Source of the DNA: CAZMNY01 sp964567745
GTDB lineage: Bacteria > Planctomycetota > Planctomycetia > Pirellulales > Pirellulaceae
DNA: 64,000 bases
Direction of reading: 5' to 3'
Assembly (NCBI GenBank): GCA_964567745.1
Contig: CAZMNY010000032.1
Span: 31,450-95,449 of the forward strand
The notes under the pieces are model-generated. The model worked only from the letters and a program-made list of their open reading frames with translations. It was not told the origin of the DNA and searched no databases. Shown in pieces: positions 45,338 through 54,842 of the stretch (within the stretch, counting starts at the first letter, position 1; each line of letters starts with the position of its first letter). The translations under genes were made by a program, and so were the position numbers.

Positions 45338-47362
45338 TCAATTCGCGTCGGCGGATCGAGCGACGTCATCGAGCACGAAGCAGAACACGTTCTGTTTTCG
45401 GTCGAAAGGCGTTTCATCCGGCGGCGCGGCGTCGCCAACGATAAACCCGCCCCAGGTCGCCGCCTTCGCGCCCCAATGAGCGGTCTTGACGGCGTCGATC
45501 GCCCGGTCGCGGTGGTCTCGACATTCGTCGCCGCGAAAAGTCAGCCGAGGCGCGCGCAAGGTCATTCCGTCACCCTGCCGAGTAAAGCGAAATTCAAGTG
45601 TGTTCGTTGTCGCCAGGACGGACTTCGGGACTTCGAACGAATACTTCTTGGCCGTCTTGGGCTCGAGGACGCCGACGACATGTTTGTTTACGAGAACCTC
45701 GACTTTGCCCGCCGGTTTTCGCGCCAAGGTCCAACTATTGGGCGGAGCGATTTCGAATGAGAGGTTGGCGTCGGCGGACGCGTTTGGGCCATTGCCATTG
45801 GCGACAACAAACTCACGCGTTCTCACCTCACTGCCGCTCGTGCTGCGAACCGCGACGGTGACCATTCCGTCAGAGAACCGTTGTGTGTCGAGCTGAGCCG
45901 CAAAGACGGCGCGATAGAATGGACGATCCGATTCGTGCATCGGCGTCCATCGCCGCTGAGCATCGTTCGCTTTGCCGCTGTGGTAGACCGAGTATTCCAA
46001 TGACTCGCCCGGTTCCGGCTGCACTAGATGAGCTTGAATCGTTACTCGTCCGTTGGTGACGGCGCCGATTCGGTGCGAGACAATCTCGATTCGACGTCCA
46101 AGACCCTTGTAGAAAAAGTCGAGCTTCTCGCCTTTGACTCGATAGATCAGATAGCCTTGCGGCCGAAGGTCGGGGCAAAGTTGTTTCGCCTTGGAGTTCC
46201 ACCAGCAGCCGGCCAAAGCGCCTCCCGTGCGGTAGGGAACGGGGCGTTTCTTATGGGACAACACGTGGTGGTCGCCGACCAGTTGAAGTCGTACGTCATG
46301 CTCGTTTGCAATGTCGGCAAAGTCGGGGCAGTGCTTGGTCAGATCGTATTCTGACGTCGTGATGACGAATTGCCCTTTCGTTCGATTGGCCATATCTCGG
46401 CGAAGCCAATCCACGTGGGCAGGCTGAACTTCCAGCGTCGGGTACTCGAGCTGTTTGCCGCTAACCGGCACTTGGCGGCGCCCAAGATGATACCCGTAGT
46501 CAACGGAGACAAAATGAATCTTGCCGTACTCGAACGAGAAGAAGTGCGGTCCGAGATGTTCCCAGTACAGAGGTTTGCCGCAAAACAGATGGCCCCGAGG
46601 ATATTGGTCGAGCCGGTACGACGAATCGGTGTGATCGCCCGCGACGTTGTAGCAGGGAATCTTGAGGTGATTCATGATTCCCACGTACTGGCGAAAATCG
46701 GCGCGGCCCGAATCGGGCGAGCTGATCAGCGCTTTGTGAAGATTGAGCAAATCGCCGCTGTTGACGACGAAATGAGGCCGTGGCGTGAGACCGTTGACCT
46801 CCCTCACAAATTGACTCAGCCCCTTCCGCGATCGCAAGTTTTGTGAGACGTGCGTATCGGTGACGTGCACAAACACAAATTCACTCTCGTCGCGAGACGC
46901 CGACGTAACGGCAAAATTAACTTGCGATGCGACGGGCTTGTACCAGTCGCCAACCACATCATGACCGGACGGTCGCGTAATAAAGACAAAGACCGCTCGC
47001 GAATCGGGCGTCAAGGAATAGGCGCCATTGCTGTCTGTCTTGACGACCGTGAAGCCGTCGCTTACCGAAACGCCCGGCGCGCCGGCGGACTTCTCAACCG
47101 AATTTCGCGGCTTGTTCGTTACGAGCGTAACTCGACCTGTAACGCGACTGGGCGGCTTCGTCCCGTAGTTTGGCTGAGGCGTCTTTTTACTTAGCAGCGG
47201 AAGCAGTTCCAGTTGCTGTTTTTTTGCACCGCTAGGCCGTGCGTCGCGCCCCGGCGACGTTTGACTTCTTGCGGCGGGCGCAAGAAGGCTCATCGCGAAC
47301 ACGGTAAGAACCGCGGATACAAGAGAGGAATTCGAGTTTGTTTTCAGGAGTATCGCTCGCAT
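45338..47362 (-). CDS. Exported metallophosphoesterase with beta-sandwich domains
   Basis: The 674-residue protein has a signal peptide (VSAVLTVFAMSLLAPAARSQ), a carboxypeptidase-regulatory-like beta domain at about 75-155 (RVTGRVTLVTNKPRNSV, TDSNGAYSLTPDSRAVFVFI) and a calcineurin-like phosphoesterase core: FVHVTDTHVSQN (D-x-H) near residue 170, FVVNSGDLLN (GD), CYNVAGDHTD (GDH in place of GNH), VSVDYGYH and LQLVGDHHVLSHKKRPVPY. C-terminal beta-sandwiches complete it (VTVAVRSTSGSEV, WGAKAATWGGFIVGDAAPPD). ATG 47362 starts the signal peptide; GAAGG lies 7 bases upstream. Divergent from the SnoaL-like gene. Substrate unknown. Confidence 0.87.
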   Translation of the reverse strand: MRAILLKTNSNSSLVSAVLTVFAMSLLAPAARSQTSPGRDARPSGAKKQQLELLPLLSKKTPQPNYGTKPPSRVTGRVTLVTNKPRNSVEKSAGAPGVSVSDGFTVVKTDSNGAYSLTPDSRAVFVFITRPSGHDVVGDWYKPVASQVNFAVTSASRDESEFVFVHVTDTHVSQNLRSRKGLSQFVREVNGLTPRPHFVVNSGDLLNLHKALISSPDSGRADFRQYVGIMNHLKIPCYNVAGDHTDSSYRLDQYPRGHLFCGKPLYWEHLGPHFFSFEYGKIHFVSVDYGYHLGRRQVPVSGKQLEYPTLEVQPAHVDWLRRDMANRTKGQFVITTSEYDLTKHCPDFADIANEHDVRLQLVGDHHVLSHKKRPVPYRTGGALAGCWWNSKAKQLCPDLRPQGYLIYRVKGEKLDFFYKGLGRRIEIVSHRIGAVTNGRVTIQAHLVQPEPGESLEYSVYHSGKANDAQRRWTPMHESDRPFYRAVFAAQLDTQRFSDGMVTVAVRSTSGSEVRTREFVVANGNGPNASADANLSFEIAPPNSWTLARKPAGKVEVLVNKHVVGVLEPKTAKKYSFEVPKSVLATTNTLEFRFTRQGDGMTLRAPRLTFRGDECRDHRDRAIDAVKTAHWGAKAATWGGFIVGDAAPPDETPFDRKQNVFCFVLDDVARSADAN

Positions 47363-47620
47363 CGGCCAACCTTCACTCGTGACAAAAACTGGCTTGTGTA
47401 GATGGATCCCTAGCGGTCGCCGATTGCGGCGGAGGAACCGGGCTCGATTATACCGTCGAGCTACGGTCGCGTAGATTCGGCTGCGGTGCCGGACGATTTT
47501 TCGGGCATGTTTGACGTTTTCAGCGTCTCGCAGCCTACTGCGGGATCCGTTACGATCAACCGAGGTAGCCCTTGAGGCGAGGTGCACAACTTAAGTTGTA
47601 GGAGAAGGAGAAGAGTACCG

Positions 47621-48523
47621 ATGCGACACATTATGACTTGCTTGATTGCGAGCGCTGTGGCATTCGCAAGTCTTTCGGCGACATGGGGCGCCGACCAACA
47701 GGCGGATCGAGCCGCAATCACGAAAGCCGCTGAATCGTACACAGCGGCGTTTAACGCACGTGATGCGAAAGCGCTGGCCGATCATTGGTCGCCCGAAGCG
47801 GTCTACATCAATCCGCTTACAGGAAACCAAGTTGAAGGTCGCGAGGCGATCGCGAAGGAATTCAAAGGGATCCTTGACAATCTGAAGGAGACGAAACTCG
47901 TCGTGCAAGTCGGCTCGATACGTTTCATCTCTCCAAGCGTCGCCGTTGAAAACGGAGTGGCCAAGTTGATTTCGGCCAAAGGCGATGAACAGGAATCGAC
48001 CTACGCAGCCATCCACATCAAACGGAGTGGAAAGTGGCTACTCGATCGAGTCACCGAAGAGTCCGTGCCCGTTGTGCGGACTCATTATGACAAACTCAAG
48101 GCATTGGAGTGGATGATCGGCAAGTGGGTCGACGGCGATAACGACTCCACAATCGATACGACTTGCGAGTGGACTCGAAACAAGAACTTCATTCGACGTT
48201 CGTTTGCCGTATCCGTGCAAGGTCAAATCGAAATGTCGGGAATGCAATTAATCGGTTGGGATCCCGTCGCAAAGCGCATTCGCTCTTGGGTCTTCGACTC
48301 GGGCGGCGGATTCGCCGAAGGGCAATGGACAAAGAAGGAAAATCGTTGGTCCATCGTAAAGACCGGCACGCTCGCCGATGGAAGCAAAGCGACATCCGTC
48401 AACATCATCACCTACGTTGATGACAATCAATTCACATGGCAATCGATCAATCGCACAGTCGGCGGCAAACTGTTGCCCAACATTGACGAGACTGTCGTCG
48501 TTCGAAGTGACTCAAGCGAGTAG
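47621..48523 (+). CDS. Exported SnoaL-like (SgcJ/EcaC) protein
   Basis: The 300-residue protein has a signal peptide (CLIASAVAFASLSATWGADQ) and an N-terminal NTF2/SnoaL-like domain of about 130 residues (ESYTAAFNARDAKALADHWS, YINPLTGNQVEGREAIAKEF, SGKWLLDRVTEESVPVVRTH). The second half is a beta-rich domain (LEWMIGKWVDGDNDSTIDT, MQLIGWDPVAKRIRSWVFDS). A strong purine-rich site (AGGAGAAGGAG) precedes ATG 47621. The gene is followed closely by the protocadherin-like gene (37-base gap), so both may be one transcript. No catalytic function is proven for this family. Confidence 0.9.
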   Translation: MRHIMTCLIASAVAFASLSATWGADQQADRAAITKAAESYTAAFNARDAKALADHWSPEAVYINPLTGNQVEGREAIAKEFKGILDNLKETKLVVQVGSIRFISPSVAVENGVAKLISAKGDEQESTYAAIHIKRSGKWLLDRVTEESVPVVRTHYDKLKALEWMIGKWVDGDNDSTIDTTCEWTRNKNFIRRSFAVSVQGQIEMSGMQLIGWDPVAKRIRSWVFDSGGGFAEGQWTKKENRWSIVKTGTLADGSKATSVNIITYVDDNQFTWQSINRTVGGKLLPNIDETVVVRSDSSE

Positions 48524-48560
48524 TCGATCCAAAAAAACAACGCATATGCGGAGATAGGAA

Positions 48561-49790
48561 ATGTTCAAAAAGATAACGACAGTCGTTGCCGTGTTAGTCT
48601 TTTGCGCGGCGCCATGTGGTCTGTTTGCACGAGGTGGTCGAGGGGGCGGAGCTCGAGGCGGCGGCGGGCGAGGCGGCGGAGGTTTTTCGAGACCGTCTGG
48701 CGGTCGCAGTCCTTCGATGAGTCGTCCCACGTCGCGACCATCCGTTCCGAATCGACCGACAACGAGGCCGAGCGCCGGCGCTCGGCCCGGAACACGACCG
48801 AATATCCAACCTGGCGTGCGACCTGGAACTGGAACGCGACCGGGGACGGGAACGCGACCTGGAACACGGCCATCGACGGGACAGCTGAATGACTTTCTCA
48901 ATGTGCCATCGCCGGGAACGAGACCTCAGTTTCGACCGGGAAATACGCCGACCGGCGGCGGAGCGGCTGGTGATTTCTTGCGTGACCGTCCCAGCACGTT
49001 GCCGGGCACTCGACCGCAATTCAATCCCAACGGACCTGGACAGAGGCTCGGTGCCGGTGTGGGCACGCGACCGAGTGTTCGTCCCGGTCCCGGTCACCGA
49101 CCGATTCGCATCGACAACCGAAAGTACACCGCGAACCGCGTCAATCGCACGAACGAAGTTCGCCGACAAGTTCGCGTAAACCATCCTCGCTACGATTTCT
49201 GGAAGCACAATCCCAACTGGGCTCGTTGGCGTTGGAATCGTCCCTACCGTTGGGCCACATGGGGCGTCGTCACGGGATGGTTCGCATGGGGCTGGAACCA
49301 GCCGGTCTATTACAACTACGGCGACAACATCTATTACGAAGGCGACTCGGTTTACTTTGGCGACGAACTTGTCGCGAGCGCCGGCGAATACGCCGAACAA
49401 GCTCAGACGATCGCCGACAGTGCTCCGACTATCGACGATTCGAGTGAATGGTTGCCGCTTGGCGTGTTCGCTCTGACTCAAGACGGAAAAGAATCGGGGC
49501 CCGCGCCGACAATCTTCTTGCAGTTGACGGTCAACAAGCAAGGAATTATCGCCGGGACGATGAACAACACGACCACTAACAAATCCCAATCGATTGAAGG
49601 AATGGTCGATAAAGAGAGCCAACGTTCCGCCTGGACCATCAAAGACGCCAAGTGGCCGATCATGGAGACAGGCATCTCCAACTTGACTCAAGACACAGCG
49701 CCCGTCTTGGTTCACTTTGAAGACGGCCAAACGCAACAGTGGCTCTTGGTGCGATTAGAAGAGCCGAAGGATGACGCCGCCGGGCAATAG
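48561..49790 (+). CDS. Gly/Arg/Pro-rich 'mu-protocadherin'-like surface protein
   Basis: The 409-residue protein has a signal peptide (VVAVLVFCAAPCGLFA), then a low-complexity region: GGRGGGARGGGGRGGGG, many TRP/SRP repeats and RPGTGTRPG units to about residue 200. A conserved Trp/Tyr-rich core follows (HNPNWARWRWNRPYRWATWG, VVTGWFAWGWNQPVYYNYGD) and a C-terminal domain ends it (LPLGVFALTQDGKESGPAPT, LQLTVNKQGIIAGTMNNTTT). Planctomycete proteins of this kind are often named mu-protocadherin-like. The role is unknown; a cell-surface or adhesion function is inferred. Confidence 0.88.
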   Translation: MFKKITTVVAVLVFCAAPCGLFARGGRGGGARGGGGRGGGGFSRPSGGRSPSMSRPTSRPSVPNRPTTRPSAGARPGTRPNIQPGVRPGTGTRPGTGTRPGTRPSTGQLNDFLNVPSPGTRPQFRPGNTPTGGGAAGDFLRDRPSTLPGTRPQFNPNGPGQRLGAGVGTRPSVRPGPGHRPIRIDNRKYTANRVNRTNEVRRQVRVNHPRYDFWKHNPNWARWRWNRPYRWATWGVVTGWFAWGWNQPVYYNYGDNIYYEGDSVYFGDELVASAGEYAEQAQTIADSAPTIDDSSEWLPLGVFALTQDGKESGPAPTIFLQLTVNKQGIIAGTMNNTTTNKSQSIEGMVDKESQRSAWTIKDAKWPIMETGISNLTQDTAPVLVHFEDGQTQQWLLVRLEEPKDDAAGQ

Positions 49791-49800
49791 ACCTGCCCGG
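49780..49800 (+). terminator. Hairpin at the stop of the surface-protein gene
   Basis: CCGGGCA (49780-49786) pairs with TGCCCGG (49794-49800), spanning the TAG stop. It lacks a T tract and is probably only an RNA 3' hairpin; the main terminator follows at 49840. Confidence 0.5.
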
Positions 49801-49839
49801 TTGCTCGCCGTTCACGCGAGTGTGCTCCTTAGCTATAAC

Positions 49840-49874
49840 CGCCTGTCGAGTTTCAACTTGGCAGGCGTTTTTTT
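49840..49874 (+). terminator. Rho-independent terminator behind the surface-protein gene
   Basis: CGCCTG (49840-49845) pairs with CAGGCG (49862-49867) and is followed by seven T. It ends the plus-strand pair 47621-49790. The minus-strand radical SAM gene ends 24 bases further on. Confidence 0.9.
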
Positions 49875-49897
49875 GTTAGCTCTGAGAACAAACTGCG

Positions 49898-51508
49898 TTA
49901 GTTCGTGTTGTACGTTCGCAGTCGGCCGGCGATGGCTTCGCGAGTGAACTTGAAGAAGTGCCAGTGAGTAACGCAGCGGTTCATGAACTGGGCGAAACCG
50001 ATCACATCGCGGCGGTAGCGGAGATTGCGAGTGAAGAAATATTTGACGTACGTCCATCCAACTGAGAACAACGAGCCGTCCCAGAAAAGCGCCCAGAACA
50101 GCAACCACATCAGCGAGAGACCGTAGCCCAGCGTGGGGAGCGTCCGACCCTCGCCTGCTTTCTTGCCGATCGCTGCACGTCGCTTGATATACTCGGGCGA
50201 TTCGTAAACCTTGAAGTAACGCTCGAAGAACGCCTCGGGGGTGTACAGTCGCTCAACGAGATCCCAAAATCCCTGTCGCAATTCGTCGCGGGTCATCTGT
50301 TTCGGAATGAAGTTCAGATTGGGGTCGTCGACCAGTCGTCCTTCTTCTTCCAGGCGTTTGTAGAGTGGCGTTGAGGGAATCGCCTGCAGCATGCCAACCA
50401 TGGCGAGCGTGATTCCATTGTTCTGAATGAATTGGTATTGGTCTTCGAAAATCTCCTGGTCGTCATTGTCGAAACCGACGATGAATCCAGCGTTGATGTC
50501 GAGTCCGGCGTTACGGATGCGCGATAGCTTGTCCTCGAGCGAGTCGCCTCGCACGTTCTGCATCTTCTTGGTCTCTTTGAGCGATTCCATACGCGGTGTC
50601 TCGATGCCGATAAAGACGCTGCGGAAATTCGCGCGGTACATCAAATCCATCAACTCGTCATCGTTCGCCAAGTCAATGCTTGCTTCGGTCGTTAGGCGCA
50701 GCGGGTAGTTATGTTCTTCCATCCACGGGATGAGTTTGTTGAGAAGCGCTTTGGCCTTTTTCTTGTTGCCGATGAAGTTATCGTCGACGATGAATACGGA
50801 ATGAAATCCAGCCTGACGCATGCTGTCGAGTTCCGAGACCAGCTGGTCCGGGTCCTTGACTCGCGGCTTGCGGCCGAAGATTACAATGATGTCGCAGAAC
50901 TCGCATTCAAATGGACAGCCGCGCGAATACTGCAGCGCCCCTGTCGCGTACCGGTCGATCTTGAGGTGATCGTAGCGTGGTTTGGGAACTTCGGTCATCA
51001 CCGTTGGCGTCGTTTGTTGATAGCGCGTGGCGGTTGGCTTGTCTCGCGCGAAGTCATCGAGAAACTGCGGCCATGTGGTGTCGGCTTCACCGACGAATTT
51101 GGCGTCAAACAATCCGTCGACAGCGCCTTCGTCAACCGAGACGAGCGGGCCGCCAATCACGGTGAAGATCTTCATCTCGCGCAATTTGGCGAGCACCTGA
51201 AGAATGCGTTCCTTTTGGACCGTCATGCCAGTCACGCCAACGATGTCGAATTCCTTGAGCCTCTCCCAATCGATTTCCTCCACGTTCTCGTCGAGCAGAT
51301 AGACGTTGTGATCGCCGCACAGTCCGGCAACTGCGGAGAGGGCACCGGAAATCATCGTGCTGCGTTTGTCGCCCGGGTAGAGCGGCAGGGCGAATTCGAA
51401 TCCCCAATACGACGGATCGAAACGCGGATTGATCAAACATATGGAAAGCGTCCGCGGCGGCGGAGTTTCCGCGACGTCATCTACCAACACGGGTAGTGTG
51501 GAGCTCAT
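49898..51508 (-). CDS. B12-binding radical SAM protein (DUF4070 type)
   Basis: The 536-residue protein has an N-terminal B12-binding-like Rossmann domain (SICLINPRFDPSYWGFEFAL, EFDIVGVTGMTVQKERILQV) and a radical SAM core with the cluster motif in YSRGCPFECEFCDIIVIFGR near residue 215. GIETPRMESLKETKKMQNV, FIVGFDNDDQEIF and MVGMLQAIPSTPLYKRLEEE follow, as in DUF4070 members such as hopanoid methylases. The last 100 residues hold one or two hydrophobic segments (LMWLLFWALFWDGSLF). A methyltransferase on a lipid or other apolar substrate is plausible. The first ATG at 51508 is preferred to upstream in-frame codons that lie in unconserved sequence. Confidence 0.9.
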   Translation of the reverse strand: MSSTLPVLVDDVAETPPPRTLSICLINPRFDPSYWGFEFALPLYPGDKRSTMISGALSAVAGLCGDHNVYLLDENVEEIDWERLKEFDIVGVTGMTVQKERILQVLAKLREMKIFTVIGGPLVSVDEGAVDGLFDAKFVGEADTTWPQFLDDFARDKPTATRYQQTTPTVMTEVPKPRYDHLKIDRYATGALQYSRGCPFECEFCDIIVIFGRKPRVKDPDQLVSELDSMRQAGFHSVFIVDDNFIGNKKKAKALLNKLIPWMEEHNYPLRLTTEASIDLANDDELMDLMYRANFRSVFIGIETPRMESLKETKKMQNVRGDSLEDKLSRIRNAGLDINAGFIVGFDNDDQEIFEDQYQFIQNNGITLAMVGMLQAIPSTPLYKRLEEEGRLVDDPNLNFIPKQMTRDELRQGFWDLVERLYTPEAFFERYFKVYESPEYIKRRAAIGKKAGEGRTLPTLGYGLSLMWLLFWALFWDGSLFSVGWTYVKYFFTRNLRYRRDVIGFAQFMNRCVTHWHFFKFTREAIAGRLRTYNTN

Positions 51509-51714
51509 GTAGAATCCAGCGGAAAGGATAGTAAGGCGGATTGGTCCAAACAACGGACACCCGCCGGCTGGAGAAGCGGATAGAATACGCGGTATGGGCA
51601 AATTCACGAATATCAATGTCGAATTTGGCCGTAATTTTCAAAACCCGCTGTTCACGGACGATTGCGAAGCTCGTTTCAACAGGGAAAACCGAACGAATCG
51701 CTCCGCAACGCGTT

Positions 51715-52668
51715 TCAATTGGAACTGGCCGCCAACGCGATGGCGCCATGCAAGACGACGGATTCTCCCAATCTAGCGGGCACGATCTCATACGTACGCT
51801 CGAGAGGCACCATGACGAATCGACTGACTTCGGCTCGCAAAGGCTCGAAAAACGCGTCTTCGCCTAGTTGGGAAATGCCGCCGCCGACGACAACGACGTC
51901 GGGCGCGAAAAGCGTGATGGCTTGAGCGAGACTCCAACCGTAGGTCACGATGGCGTTCTTCAAAACTGCGGCGGCAAGCGAGTTGCCAACGATCGCCGCT
52001 TCAGCCACTATCTGACCAGTCAGTTGTTCGGCCGAACGATCGCAGCGAATCCACATGTCTTCGCACGCTTCCGACTCGGACTCCGCCTTCCGCTCCATTC
52101 GCACCAGCGCCTGCTTCGCGATGCCCCAGCCGCTCGCAACCGACTCGACGGTCTCCTCTGGATTGACTGCTTGCGGACCGGGCCGCAGGTGGCCGATTTC
52201 AGCGACGGCTCCGGCTCCATTGCCAACGTAGAGCCGCCCGTCGACAATAAGCGCGCCGCCGATGCCGCTTCCAACGTTGCTGTAGAAAACCACGGAGGCT
52301 TCCTTGCCAGCGCCAAATCTGGCTTCGCCAAGACCGGCGAGATTTGAGTCGTTCTCAATCGCGGTCGGTAGGCCCAACGTTCCTTGACTCCAGTCGCGGA
52401 GCGAAAATCGCTCCCAACCTGGAATCTGAAAACTGGTCAAAGTGGTTCCGGTTGCGGCATCGACAGGTCCGCCAAATCCGATGCCGATGGCATTGATCGA
52501 GAAGCGCTGAATCAGTTTTGGTGCGATCGACGCGATCTGCTCGCGGATTCCCGTCGCACCGTTGGACGGAACGACCTGCCGGTGCTCCAAGGATACGAGC
52601 GTGTCATCCGCACCCGCGCCGACTCCGAGTTGGAGTTTTGTGCCGCCGATTTCGATTCCCAAAAACAT
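51715..52668 (-). CDS. ROK family sugar kinase/regulator lacking the zinc cysteines
   Basis: The 317-residue protein has the ROK pattern: phosphate-1 motif GIEIGGTKLQLGVGAG at the N-terminus, GIGFGGPVDAATGTT, ENDSNLAGLGEARFGAGKEA with the catalytic Asp, SNVGSGIGGALIVDGRLYVG, AEIGHLRPGP and VVVGGGISQLGEDAFFEPLR. After EIGH the usual CxCGxxGC zinc motif is absent. There is no N-terminal DNA-binding domain, so it is a kinase type. It follows oadA on the same strand, 129 bases away. Confidence 0.9.
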   Translation of the reverse strand: MFLGIEIGGTKLQLGVGAGADDTLVSLEHRQVVPSNGATGIREQIASIAPKLIQRFSINAIGIGFGGPVDAATGTTLTSFQIPGWERFSLRDWSQGTLGLPTAIENDSNLAGLGEARFGAGKEASVVFYSNVGSGIGGALIVDGRLYVGNGAGAVAEIGHLRPGPQAVNPEETVESVASGWGIAKQALVRMERKAESESEACEDMWIRCDRSAEQLTGQIVAEAAIVGNSLAAAVLKNAIVTYGWSLAQAITLFAPDVVVVGGGISQLGEDAFFEPLRAEVSRFVMVPLERTYEIVPARLGESVVLHGAIALAASSN

Positions 52669-52797
52669 CGCTCAACACCACGCGCTGGATAGGCAACAGG
52701 TTGGGGTTTCCGAGTCGATTATCACCGGCCGAATCTGGCAACGGCGTTGGATTCAAGCGAAGTCAGGGGGCGATCTTTGAGTAATGGAATCGGCGAG

Positions 52798-54621
52798 CTA
52801 TTGGATCGTCGCCAGCAGTTCTCCCGCGGCGACTTGCTGACCTTTGTTGACATGGATCGCTTGAATAGACCCTGCCGACGGCGCGATGACTTGGACCGGC
52901 ATTTTCATGGCCTCCAAGATCAACACCACATCGCCCTCGTTGACGTTGTCGCCAGCTTGCGTCTCGACGCTGAGCACGACGCCCGGCACTTGAGCGGTCA
53001 GCGGCGTGCTCTCTTTGGTTTCAACTGCGGGCCCGGAACTGCTGCCCGCGTCCGAGCCGTTGTTCACGGACATGCTGACGTTGTACGTTCGCCCATTGAC
53101 CGTCGCGCGGTCGCCGTCAACCTCGAGGTCGTAACTCTTTCCATCGACGGTCATCGTGTAGCGAGCTTTTGAGTCGGTGGCGACCGCTGCAGCAGGCGCG
53201 GCTTGCTTCGGCTCGTTCTTGCGAACGCCCACTTCGGCTTCGCCTTTGAGAAATGCCAGGCCCTTATCTTTGCACGTGGCGACGATGAAGACATTTTCGT
53301 CGTTGACTTCGAGATTGTTGTCGACCAGTTGTTTGCGCGCCTGGTCGAGCCCTTTGGTTGGGTCCTTGTCGTTTAGCTCCAAGGGCGGCGTCGTGGTCGG
53401 CTCCAAGCCGAGTTGGTCCGAGGCGATCTTGACGATTTCCGGATCGGGTTCGACGGGCGTCTTACCAAAATAGCCGAGCACCATTTTTCCATAGGGCTCG
53501 GCAATTCTCTCCCATGCGCCGAACATGACATTGTTGAACGCTTGCTGGAAGTAGAATTGGGAGACCGGCGTGACGGAAGTTCCGTACCCGCCTCGCCGCA
53601 CGACGTCGCTCATGGCCCGAATGATTTCGGGATACTTGTCCATGATGTTGTTGTCTCGCAGCATTTGCGTGTTCGCCGTGAGGGCGCCGCCCGGCATCGG
53701 GCTCCAAGGAATCATGGGCTCAACAGCCGTCGCCTCCGGCGGAAGGAAATAGTCGCTCATGCAGTCCTTGAAGACGTCTTCCGCTTTGATGACCTTGTCG
53801 ATATCGATATCGAGGTCGTACTCGGAGCCTCTGAGCGCGTGCCACATGACCAGAATGTCCGGTTGGCATGTGCCGCCGGAGCAGGGCGCCATGGAAAGAT
53901 CGATCGCGTCGGCTCCGCCATCAAGCGCGGCCTTGTTGGCCAACACGCTGATGCCAGCGGTTTCATGAGTGTGAAAGTGAATGAACGCGTCGGAGGGCAG
54001 CATCTTGCGGGCGCGCTTGATCGTCTCATAGACCTTCGAAGGAACCGCAGTCCCGGAAGCGTCCTTAAAGCAGACGGCGTCAAACGGAATCTCAGCGTCG
54101 AGAATCTCTTGCAGTGTATCGATATAGAAGTCGGCGTCATGGGCACCCGTGCAGCCAGGGGGCAATTCCATCAGAGTCACGCAGACTTGATGCTTTAGCC
54201 CGGCGTCGACAATGCACTGACCGCTGTAGATCAGATTGTTGACGTCGTTCAGCGCGTCGAAGTTACGGATCGTCGTGATCCCATGTTTCTTAAACAGCTC
54301 CGCGTGCATCTTCACGACGTCGCTCGGTTGCGACTCGAGCCCCACGACGTTGACTCCACGAGCCAGCGTCTGCAGATTCGCCTCGGGGCCGGCCGCCTCG
54401 CGAAACGAGTCCATCATGTCAAAGGCGTCTTCGTTGCAATAGAAATACAACGATTGATAGCGAGCGCCTCCGCCCGCCTCAAAATACTGTATGCCCGCGT
54501 CTCGCGCTGCCTCGACGGCTGGCAGGAAATCGTCAGTAAACACCCTCGCTCCAAAGACGGACTGAAAGCCATCTCGAAACGCCGTGCACATGAACTTGAT
54601 TTTTCTCGGCACTGGGGGCAC
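52798..54621 (-). CDS. oadA: Oxaloacetate decarboxylase alpha-like subunit (carboxyltransferase with biotin carrier)
   Basis: The 607-residue protein has a pyruvate-carboxylase/OadA-type TIM barrel: TAFRDGFQSVFGARVFTDDF (the LRDxxQS region), AVCFKDASGTAVPS with the carbamylated-Lys position, and HFHTHETAGISVLANKAALD with the HxH zinc ligands. A PYC_OADA extension follows (GYGTSVTPVSQFYFQQAFNN), then a C-terminal biotinyl domain with VLILEAMKMPVQV, where Lys is biotinylated. GTG 54621 touches the GAGG, so GTG 54612 may be the true start. With OadB and OadG it forms a sodium-pumping decarboxylase of the membrane; the substrate could be oxaloacetate or another 3-keto or malonyl-type acid. Confidence 0.9.
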   Translation of the reverse strand: MPPVPRKIKFMCTAFRDGFQSVFGARVFTDDFLPAVEAARDAGIQYFEAGGGARYQSLYFYCNEDAFDMMDSFREAAGPEANLQTLARGVNVVGLESQPSDVVKMHAELFKKHGITTIRNFDALNDVNNLIYSGQCIVDAGLKHQVCVTLMELPPGCTGAHDADFYIDTLQEILDAEIPFDAVCFKDASGTAVPSKVYETIKRARKMLPSDAFIHFHTHETAGISVLANKAALDGGADAIDLSMAPCSGGTCQPDILVMWHALRGSEYDLDIDIDKVIKAEDVFKDCMSDYFLPPEATAVEPMIPWSPMPGGALTANTQMLRDNNIMDKYPEIIRAMSDVVRRGGYGTSVTPVSQFYFQQAFNNVMFGAWERIAEPYGKMVLGYFGKTPVEPDPEIVKIASDQLGLEPTTTPPLELNDKDPTKGLDQARKQLVDNNLEVNDENVFIVATCKDKGLAFLKGEAEVGVRKNEPKQAAPAAAVATDSKARYTMTVDGKSYDLEVDGDRATVNGRTYNVSMSVNNGSDAGSSSGPAVETKESTPLTAQVPGVVLSVETQAGDNVNEGDVVLILEAMKMPVQVIAPSAGSIQAIHVNKGQQVAAGELLATIQ

Positions 54622-54842
54622 CCTCAGCTAATTGCGTTAAGTAGGCCGACGAAGGGCCAAGCGATGCTTAATACGACTTGCGGGAATTGCACTTGAAACG
54701 GTTGGGACGGCACCATCCATCCGGTGGCGTTTTGTCAGTAGCAAGACCCACTCTGTTGACTCTGTTTGACTCGTTGGCTACGTAACGCGAATTCAGCGTT
54801 GCGGCGGACGCGGCGTTCCTGCTAAGGCTGACTCAAACTGGT

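Noticed and set aside
48630..48890. G- and C-rich DNA repeats
   Set aside because: They code for Gly-rich and RPGTGTRPG units within a real exported protein.
48594..49736. 380-codon frame on the minus strand
   Set aside because: Shadow of the Arg/Gly/Pro-rich surface protein, which has a signal peptide and conserved C-terminus.
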